In this document: one piece after another, positions 8,033 through 13,571 of the stretch | Layout of the letters: each line of letters opens with the position of its first letter | Numbering within the stretch: position 1 is the first letter of the stretch | NCBI GenBank assembly: GCA_012521315.1 | Contig: JAAYMP010000105.1 | Location: forward strand, 1 to 17,274 | Source: Bacillota bacterium | Lineage (GTDB): Bacteria; Bacillota; UBA4882; UBA10575 | DNA: 17,274 bases | Direction of reading: 5' to 3' | The notes under the pieces: model-generated | Told to the model about the DNA's origin: nothing | Seen by the model: only the letters and a program-made list of their open reading frames with translations | Database searches by the model: none | Translations under genes and position numbers: made by a program

Positions 8033-8971
8033 GTGGAAAAAAGAGCAGAGCAGGGGGTTACAACAAAGATGTCTACTGGTAAAGAGAAGAAAAAGATTGA
8101 TCAGATGAAAGAAATGCTTCTTAGAAACAGCAGACTCTTTCGCTGCCCAAGCTGTGAGCAGGATCTCGTCTTGAGTAGGTCAAATAGTTTGTATTGTGCG
8201 AAAGGGCACAATTTTGACTTGGCGAAACAGGGCTATATTAATCTCCTTTTAAAACAGGAAAAAGGCGGTTATGATAAGCAGTTGTTTGCCGCCCGCAAAG
8301 TCATCAGCGATAGTGGCTTTTTTGATCCAATGCGGAAAGCCATCAGTAAACTGATCTTGGAAATCGGGCGGAAAGAAGACTGGTCGGCGGCCAATATTTT
8401 GGATGCCGGTTGCGGTGAAGGTTCACATCTAGCCTGGATTTGGCAGGATTTAAAGGCAAAGCAAAAGGGGTTTGCCGGTCTCCGGGGGGTTGGTATTGAC
8501 CTTTCGAAAGAGGGGATCCGGGCCGCCGCGAAAGCGTACCCGGATCTGATCTGGTGTGTGGCCGACTTGACCAAGCTGCCGCTCCAAAACGAACAGTTTG
8601 ACCTGATCCTTAACATTCTTTCCCCCGCTAATTATGGGGAGTTCAAGCGGGTGTTAAAGGACCATGGCGTCTTGCTTAAGATCCTGCCTACGGCCAACTA
8701 TCTGATCGAACTCCGCGAAATTCTCTTCAAGGGGACCGACCGGGAATTATACGAAAATGACAGCGTAAAAAAGCTCTTTGCCAACAGTTTCCAACTCGTT
8801 AAGGAACAGCAGATTCATTATAAAGTAATGCTGAAAGAGGAAAACTTGGAACACTTGATTAAAATGACTCCTTTGACTTGGAATGCGGATCAGGAAAAGA
8901 TTAGGGACATCATCAATAGCGGGCTGAAAAGCATTACCGTCGCTTTTGACCTGCTGGTCGGTAAGAAGTAA
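8033..8971 (+). CDS. rlmA: RlmA-type 23S rRNA (guanine-N1)-methyltransferase
   Basis: A 312-residue SAM-dependent methyltransferase. The N-terminal zinc-binding site CPSC (C38, C41) with C55 and H59, followed by NFDLAKQGYINLL, is the signature of the RlmA/RrmA/TlrB family that methylates helix 35 of 23S rRNA (G745 in enterics, G748 in Gram-positives). The SAM motif ILDAGCGEGSHL is at 122-133 and an acidic GVGID follows. NILSPANYGEFKRVLK and the LIELREIL segment also fit the family. A GTG start with AAGGA six bases upstream gives about 36 residues before the zinc site, which is longer than E. coli RlmA; the ATG at 8069 is the main alternative. Methylation of G748 by relatives affects tylosin-class macrolide response. 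It probably forms an operon with the acetyltransferase 26 bases downstream. Confidence 0.85.
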   Translation: MEKRAEQGVTTKMSTGKEKKKIDQMKEMLLRNSRLFRCPSCEQDLVLSRSNSLYCAKGHNFDLAKQGYINLLLKQEKGGYDKQLFAARKVISDSGFFDPMRKAISKLILEIGRKEDWSAANILDAGCGEGSHLAWIWQDLKAKQKGFAGLRGVGIDLSKEGIRAAAKAYPDLIWCVADLTKLPLQNEQFDLILNILSPANYGEFKRVLKDHGVLLKILPTANYLIELREILFKGTDRELYENDSVKKLFANSFQLVKEQQIHYKVMLKEENLEHLIKMTPLTWNADQEKIRDIINSGLKSITVAFDLLVGKK

Positions 8972-8997
8972 TTTTTCACTGTAGAGGAGCGAGCACC

Positions 8998-9441
8998 ATG
9001 CAAAGCAGGCCGGTAATCAGAGAAGCCGTTCCGGAAGACTGTCCATCCCTCACCAAACTGGCTGGGCAATTGGGGTATCAAGCAGAGCTTAGCCAGATGA
9101 AACCCCGTTTACTTGACCTGTTCCGTCGGGACGAACATAAGGTTTTGGTTGCGGAAGTCGATGGGGAGATTGCCGGTTGGGTCCATGCTTTTTTAAACCG
9201 TCCTTTGCATAAGGACACGACTGTAGAGATTGCCGGTCTTGTTGTTGACCAAAAATACCGGAGGATGGGGATTGGAAAAAGGCTGCTGGACGCCGCCGAA
9301 GAATGGGCCAAAGACCGTGGTTGTAACCAAGTGACTTTGGTTTCAAATATCACGCGCGAAGCAGCGCACCAGTTTTACCAAGCCGCCGGGTACCAACGGA
9401 CCAAGACCCAATATGCTTTTAAGAAAGAGCTGAATAAATAA
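8998..9441 (+). CDS. GNAT-family N-acetyltransferase
   Basis: A 147-residue single-domain acetyl-CoA-dependent acetyltransferase. The acetyl-CoA pyrophosphate loop is visible as VVDQKYRRMGIGKRLLDAA (about 81-99), with the R/QxxGxG core in RRMGIG, and the C-terminal AHQFYQAAGYQ segment is typical of motif B. The ATG follows AGAGGAG (8983-8989) by eight bases. It lies 26 bases after the RlmA-like gene with no terminator between and is followed by a strong terminator, so the two are likely co-transcribed. Members of this family modify antibiotics, protein N-termini or small amines. Nothing here identifies the substrate, although pairing with a ribosomal methyltransferase would be compatible with a translation or antibiotic role. 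Confidence 0.85.
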   Translation: MQSRPVIREAVPEDCPSLTKLAGQLGYQAELSQMKPRLLDLFRRDEHKVLVAEVDGEIAGWVHAFLNRPLHKDTTVEIAGLVVDQKYRRMGIGKRLLDAAEEWAKDRGCNQVTLVSNITREAAHQFYQAAGYQRTKTQYAFKKELNK

Positions 9442-9455
9442 GAAGATTTAAAAAC

Positions 9456-9485
9456 GCCCCCGGATGACGGGGGCTGCTTTTTTCT
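9456..9485 (+). terminator. Rho-independent terminator after the acetyltransferase gene
   Basis: Seven G-C pairs (GCCCCCG 9456-9462 with CGGGGGC 9468-9474), a 5-base loop, then TGCTTTTTTCTCT. It ends the rlmA-GNAT unit. Confidence 0.9.
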
Positions 9486-9516
9486 CTAGCAGTTAATTGA
9501 ACCCAATACCAAGAGG

Positions 9517-9750
9517 ATGAGGATTAAAAAGACCAAAAATGGAAAGAAATTGTTGCGGCATCCAGCAGTTGTACTCATCACTATTCTCCTTTCTATCGGC
9601 CGATCTCTATTTCTGGTACCATTTTATGTTTTTCTTTTTCATTTGTTTTTAAGGCGGAAGGTACAAAATAAGGGGACCCGGAACTGCTTAGCGGCACAAA
9701 CGGGAGAAGCATATAAGTATATGGGGGAAAAACCGTGGGAAAATAATTGA
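9517..9750 (+). CDS. possible small membrane protein (77 aa)
   Basis: A 77-codon frame between the terminator of the acetyltransferase unit and the Hsp20 gene. The product has a lysine-rich start, one long hydrophobic stretch at about 18-45 (AVVLITILLSIGRSLFLVP and onward) and a polar tail ending in KPWENN. I do not recognise it. The ATG touches AAGAGG directly, too close for a good ribosome site; a TTG at residue 12, after GGAAAG, is an alternative start. Without this gene, 9486-9789 would hold only a weak TATAAG (near 9711) as a possible -10 for hsp20. Confidence 0.3.
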   Translation: MRIKKTKNGKKLLRHPAVVLITILLSIGRSLFLVPFYVFLFHLFLRRKVQNKGTRNCLAAQTGEAYKYMGEKPWENN

Positions 9751-9789
9751 AGTAAGGGGAGAATAAATCAAGAGTAAGGAGGTGTTGGT

Positions 9790-10245
9790 TTGGAGGGTCG
9801 TCATTGGCTCGGCCCGATCCAGAATGATTTTTGGGGCGATCGGTTCTTTAACCATTTACTTCCGCGCAGTTTTGGCGAATTCTTTCGTGGCGCTGGCTTC
9901 GGGCCATCGGTTGATCTAAAGGAGACCGATCAGGAGATCATCCTCGAAGCGGACCTGCCGGGGATGAACCGGGATGATCTGGAGATCACCGTCGATCATA
10001 ACCAGATTGTCCTTAAAGGGGAGATGAAACGGGACGAAACCAAGGAAGAGCGGGGGTACCATTTAACGGAACGTCGTTACGGCAGTTTCTACCGGGTTAT
10101 CCCGTTGCCGGTGGAGGTCAAAGCCGAGCAGGCGAGGGCGAAATACCGAAATGGCGTCTTGGCAGTGCTGGTACCCAAGGCCGACTCGGCAAAAAACCGC
10201 GGTTATAGGTTGAAAATCGAAGGGGACGACTACCCTGTCCAGTAA
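9790..10245 (+). CDS. hsp20: small heat-shock protein, Hsp20/alpha-crystallin family
   Basis: A 151-residue ATP-independent holdase chaperone that would bind unfolding proteins in the cytoplasm. The alpha-crystallin domain covers about residues 38-134: VDLKETDQEIILEADLPGM at its start, then IVLKGEMKRDE, RRYGSFYRVIPLP and the closing NGVLAVLVPK. A short N-terminal arm rich in aromatic residues (FWGDRFFNHLL) and a C-terminal LKI resembling the IxI tail motif support oligomer formation. The start is TTG, decided by AAGGAGGTG (9776-9784) five bases upstream. I see no CIRCE or CtsR-type operator before it. A terminator follows directly. Confidence 0.95.
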   Translation: MEGRHWLGPIQNDFWGDRFFNHLLPRSFGEFFRGAGFGPSVDLKETDQEIILEADLPGMNRDDLEITVDHNQIVLKGEMKRDETKEERGYHLTERRYGSFYRVIPLPVEVKAEQARAKYRNGVLAVLVPKADSAKNRGYRLKIEGDDYPVQ

Positions 10246-10266
10246 GTTTTTCCCGTCCCTTCAGCG

Positions 10267-10296
10267 GAAGACCCGATTGGGGGGTCTTCTTTTTTT
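10267..10296 (+). terminator. Rho-independent terminator after hsp20
   Basis: GAAGACCC (10267-10274) pairs with GGGTCTTC (10282-10289) around a 7-base loop and is followed by seven T residues. Confidence 0.9.
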
Positions 10297-10481
10297 ATTG
10301 ACAAGCCAAACCGGGCTGTCCTCCTTGGAAAATGCTTTAGATCAATAATCTCATTTTTCTGTGGTATTTATCTTGGGTGTGTCGCCAAGAGAAAGGGGCG
10401 AAGATGATGATTTTATTAAAGGAAAAATCCTCCCTGAAAGGGAATTAAATAAACACCAAAGTTTTTGGTATTTCCACCTTT
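10297..10481 (+). other. leader region of the four-gene secreted-protein operon
   Basis: The operon promoter should lie here. TTGACA at 10298-10303 is a perfect -35 hexamer, but no -10 is present at 16-18 bases. I see no sigma-D motif. A 14-codon frame at 10404 after AAAGGGG could be a leader peptide, but nothing else supports it. Confidence 0.3.
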
Positions 10482-10493
10482 GGAGGTTGGCCC

Positions 10494-11564
10494 ATGAAGG
10501 ATTGTCGCTTCATCTGGTTGGGGTTCTTCCTCTTCCTAACCGTTTTTTCGGTGACTGCGGGGCTGGCGGCCGAAGAAGAGACGGTTGTGCTTCAGGTTGT
10601 GGGCGAAGCCTTGATCAGCGGTGGGGATTTGACTAAGGCCCGTGAGCTTGCCGTGGCGAACGGTTTACAACAGGCGGTCGAACAGGCGGTCGGTATTTTG
10701 GTTTATAGCGATACCCAAGTGGAGAATTATGCGTTAATCAAGGATTCAATCCGCCTCCGCTCCGCCGGTTATGTCTCAAGTTACGAGGTGATCGATTCTT
10801 GGGTGGAACAGAACATCTGTAAAGTTCTGCTTACCGTCGGGATCAAAAGAGGGGCGATCATCGAAGATCTGCAGGAACTCCGTTTGAACTTGAAGCTGGC
10901 AGGTGACCCCCGGATATTGGTTTGGGTGGTGGCTGCCGACTCGGACCTGGCCGCCGGTGGCTTGGCGGACCAACTGGCGGAAGGGTTGACGGAGGCCGGA
11001 TACCAAGTGGCAACCGCCGGCGGGCGGGAGGCGGTTGGCGGACAGCAAGACCTCCTGGTCCAGGGGCGGGTTTACCGTGAAATCCTTGGCCGGTTTCACG
11101 GTTTTATTTCCTGCCGGGTTTTCGTGGAGACGAAGGTGCTTAGAGCCGACACCGGTGAGGTCCTGGCCGTTCGGGACTGGCAACAGACCGCCGTGGATCT
11201 GACCGCGGCGGCGGCGGCGGAGAAAGCCATGCGGCTCGCCGGGGAAAAGATCATTCCCGCCCTCCTCACCGACTTGGCCGGCCTGATCACCGAAGCACGC
11301 CGCCTGACGGTGGTTGTTGATCATGTTGCTTACCAACAGTTAATCCTCTTTCAGCAGCGGTTAAAGGAGATCCCGCTGGTGAAGGCGGTGCAATTACGGG
11401 AATATACCGGGCGGCAAGCGGTGCTGACTGTTGAAACAACGCTTACCGCTCCGCAGCTTGCCGACCAACTGGCCAGTGGGCGGGATCTTAATGTTGAGAT
11501 CACCGCTGTCTCTTCGTATCTAATCAAACTGATGCTCCACGGCGGTTGGGAAGGGATAAATTGA
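10494..11564 (+). CDS. secreted protein with FlgT N-terminal-like domain (operon gene 1)
   Basis: 356 residues with a signal peptide (hydrophobic 7-22, probable cleavage after GLA at 23-25). Residues about 30-125 match the pattern of the FlgT N-terminal domain: a VxGEAxI strand, a helix from AR (49-50) to G67, VYSDTQVENY, then SAGYVSSYEV and a beta strand. Vibrio FlgT is a periplasmic H-ring protein of the flagellar basal body. Residues about 135-270 (RILVWV, ADQLAEGLTEAGYQV, DLLVQGRV, DTGEVLAVRDW) form a second alpha/beta domain that could match the FlgT middle domain, and the last 90 residues form another small alpha/beta unit with VKAVQLREYTGRQAVL. The ATG follows GGAGG by seven bases. Gene 2 begins seven bases after the stop. 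The flagellar role is inference. Confidence 0.7.
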   Translation: MKDCRFIWLGFFLFLTVFSVTAGLAAEEETVVLQVVGEALISGGDLTKARELAVANGLQQAVEQAVGILVYSDTQVENYALIKDSIRLRSAGYVSSYEVIDSWVEQNICKVLLTVGIKRGAIIEDLQELRLNLKLAGDPRILVWVVAADSDLAAGGLADQLAEGLTEAGYQVATAGGREAVGGQQDLLVQGRVYREILGRFHGFISCRVFVETKVLRADTGEVLAVRDWQQTAVDLTAAAAAEKAMRLAGEKIIPALLTDLAGLITEARRLTVVVDHVAYQQLILFQQRLKEIPLVKAVQLREYTGRQAVLTVETTLTAPQLADQLASGRDLNVEITAVSSYLIKLMLHGGWEGIN

Positions 11565-11571
11565 AACGGGG

Positions 11572-12435
11572 GTGGTTGCCACGCGCAAGCATAAAAACTC
11601 CTTAGTAGCCTTGTTTTGTCTGTTTTTTCTGGTGATGACTTCTCCGGTTGGCGGGCAGGACGAAGGAATGATTGAAGAGGTCGGCCCCGGCCGGATTGAC
11701 TGGGGCAACGGTCTGATCTATGTGGTTGGCTACGGCGCTCCGCCAAAGGGAGTCTCCGGAGCACAGGCCCGGTTGATGGCCCGCGGAGCGGCCAAGGCCG
11801 ATGCCTACCGCAACGCGGCGGAAGTATTGTACGGTGTCCGGGTCAACAGTGAAACCTACGTGCGAAATTATGTCATGCAGAGTGACGAGGTCAAGGTTGT
11901 GGTTGAAGGTTTTGTCCAGGGTGCGCGGATCATCAAAATCAACCAACAATTAGATGGCACGATAGAACTCACCATTGAATTGCCCTTGGGCGGACAAGCC
12001 GGACTCACCTCCCTGCTGAACCGCCCGGAGATCACGGAACGGGTGAGCCCGTCTTTCCCGGCGTTTTATGATTATCACGCGCCCGGGGTTGCCGCACCTT
12101 ATACCGGGGTGATCATTGATGCCCGTGGTTTGGGATTAAAACCCGCCCTTTACCCGCAGGTTTTTGACTACGAAGGGAATCTCCTCTATGCGGCCACCAT
12201 GGTCAACATGGCGCGGCCGGGCTTTACCACGATCGTGGCGTACGCCCGTTCGGTTGATTTGGCCCGTAACCTGCCCCGTTTGGGGGCCAACCCACTTGTC
12301 TTGACGGCGGACAGTGCGGTTCCGGCGGGAGGAGAACAGACCGATCTGGTGCTCGGGGTAGAAGCGGCGCGGAAGTTTCGGAGACTGAATCCGGAGGTAA
12401 TCAAGGACGGAGCCGTTGCTTTTGTCATCGACTAA
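11572..12435 (+). CDS. secreted LPP20-domain protein, FlgP-like (operon gene 2)
   Basis: 287 residues from a GTG seven bases after the previous stop; the ribosome site is weak, so translational coupling is likely. A basic start and hydrophobic stretch (10-23) form a signal peptide, but there is no lipobox, so unlike typical LPP20 family members it should not be a lipoprotein. Residues about 50-135 fit the LPP20 fold: AAKADAYRNAAEVLYGVRV, then NSETYVRNY, EGFVQGARI and ELTIELPL. The family includes Vibrio FlgP, an outer-membrane flagellar disc protein. Residues about 165-287 carry TGVIIDARGLGLKPALYP and a DYEGNLLY segment, seen in other LPP20-associated proteins that sit at the outer membrane. 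Its helix-strand core aligns without gaps to that of gene 1. Confidence 0.7.
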   Translation: MVATRKHKNSLVALFCLFFLVMTSPVGGQDEGMIEEVGPGRIDWGNGLIYVVGYGAPPKGVSGAQARLMARGAAKADAYRNAAEVLYGVRVNSETYVRNYVMQSDEVKVVVEGFVQGARIIKINQQLDGTIELTIELPLGGQAGLTSLLNRPEITERVSPSFPAFYDYHAPGVAAPYTGVIIDARGLGLKPALYPQVFDYEGNLLYAATMVNMARPGFTTIVAYARSVDLARNLPRLGANPLVLTADSAVPAGGEQTDLVLGVEAARKFRRLNPEVIKDGAVAFVID

Positions 12436-12455
12436 CGGGCTGGAGGAAGGGGGGA

Positions 12456-12478
12456 GTTGGTTCACTAAGGGAACCAAC
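12456..12478 (+). promoter_or_regulatory. hairpin presenting the ribosome site of operon gene 3
   Basis: GTTGGTTC (12456-12463) pairs with GAACCAAC (12471-12478), leaving a 7-base loop ACTAAGG that holds the only AAGG near the ATG at 12486. No T-run follows, so it is not a terminator. It may tune translation of gene 3 or protect the upstream message. Confidence 0.4.
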
Positions 12479-12485
12479 GGTAATA

Positions 12486-13544
12486 ATGAGAAACGCACTG
12501 AAAATAACCTGTCTGACGCTGGTCTTTATGTTGGTGTTTAATGCTTTGCCGGCAACCGCGGCGAGCGGACAGTCGGATTCCGGGGAAATGGTAATCAAGG
12601 TTGGCGTGGCCGCGGCGGTGGTAGTCGGGGCCGTTTGCCTGATCCGTACGGCAATCATCAACGGGAAAGCCGGGAAACTGTACCGCGAAGGAGAGGAATT
12701 AGCGGCGGCCGGCGATTGGGCGGGCGCCGTTCAAGCTTTTACCAAAGCCTGGGAGCTTAACCCGAAATATAAGGATGTGGCCGCCAAACTGGCGACCGCA
12801 AAGGAAAAGGCGGGGGCAATGTACGTGCGCTTGGGTGACGAGGCCTGGAAGGAGAAACAATTGGAAGCGGCCGAAGCATACTACCGCCAAGCTTTACAAT
12901 ACATCCCGGCTTCGGCCGAAGCGCGCCAGAAACTGAACCAGTTGGCCCAGGAACTGGCCTGGGTGCACTACCGGCGGGGTTTAAGCTACGAAGCGGTTAA
13001 CCGGTGGACGGAAGCGTTACATGAGTTCGAACAGGCTTATTTATTAGCCCCGGAAATAAGCGAGTTTGTTGACCATTACCGCCGGGCGAAGGCCAACGCA
13101 GACCGGGATCTGCCGCTCCGAACGGTTTTGTTCTTTATCAATCAGACAACCACCCCCGGAGTTGAAGAGCTTCTCGCCCGGGAACTCCAAAGCCAAATGC
13201 AAGCAATGGCCAATGGTAAATATGTGATGTTGGATTACGGCAGGACCCAAGCGGTCCTGACCGAACAAGCCGCCGCTTTAGGTGGAGAGTTGGACGAGAA
13301 ATTAGCACTGGATCTTGGACGGATTCTTGGTGTGGACGAAGTGATCATCGGGGCAATCCATTCTTTTGAGGCGCGCAACCGGGTCCGCATTGAAGTATCC
13401 GCCAAAAGGCTGCAGATTCCCACCGGCCGCGTTAGTAAGGAAGTCAAACCTTTCATCTATACTTTTGCCCGGAGTACCACGGCGACCAACTGGCCGGACG
13501 CGCTGCCAAAACTCGCTGCCGAACTAGCCAAACGACTAAACTAA
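12486..13544 (+). CDS. exported TPR protein with CsgG/FlgO-like C-terminal domain (operon gene 3)
   Basis: 352 residues. A signal peptide (cleavage near ATA-AS, 23-27) is followed by a second hydrophobic helix at about 36-57 that could anchor the mature protein in the membrane. Three TPR units follow at about 62-95, 112-145 and 158-191, the first with GDWAGAVQAFTKAWELNP. Residues about 211-330 form a CsgG/FlgO-like domain: RTVLFFIN, YVMLDYGRTQAVLTEQA and LDLGRILGVDEVIIGAI. The last segment aligns with the FlgO-like domain of the next gene. The ATG at 12486 has only a loop-borne AAGG upstream. CsgG and FlgO act at the outer membrane, so this protein is expected in the periplasm or envelope. 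Its partners are probably the other three products of the operon. Confidence 0.7.
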   Translation: MRNALKITCLTLVFMLVFNALPATAASGQSDSGEMVIKVGVAAAVVVGAVCLIRTAIINGKAGKLYREGEELAAAGDWAGAVQAFTKAWELNPKYKDVAAKLATAKEKAGAMYVRLGDEAWKEKQLEAAEAYYRQALQYIPASAEARQKLNQLAQELAWVHYRRGLSYEAVNRWTEALHEFEQAYLLAPEISEFVDHYRRAKANADRDLPLRTVLFFINQTTTPGVEELLARELQSQMQAMANGKYVMLDYGRTQAVLTEQAAALGGELDEKLALDLGRILGVDEVIIGAIHSFEARNRVRIEVSAKRLQIPTGRVSKEVKPFIYTFARSTTATNWPDALPKLAAELAKRLN

Positions 13545-13571
13545 GAATATGAACAAAAAAGGGTGCTTTCG

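Noticed and set aside
9700..9789. Heat-shock operator before hsp20
   Set aside because: Neither a CIRCE inverted repeat (TTAGCACTC-N9-GAGTGCTAA) nor a CtsR heptad repeat is present.
10361..10636. 91-codon forward frame overlapping the start of operon gene 1
   Set aside because: Runs in another frame over the signal peptide of operon gene 1 and lacks a ribosome site.
10776..11336. Long reverse frame opposite operon gene 1
   Set aside because: Antisense shadow of a well-supported gene; the same holds for the long reverse frames at 3015-3548 and 4428-4910.
11572..11650. Lipoprotein signal in the LPP20-domain protein
   Set aside because: The only Cys in the signal region is in ALFC, which does not fit a lipobox; an ordinary signal peptide is more likely. 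The LPC in operon gene 4 also fails the lipobox rule.
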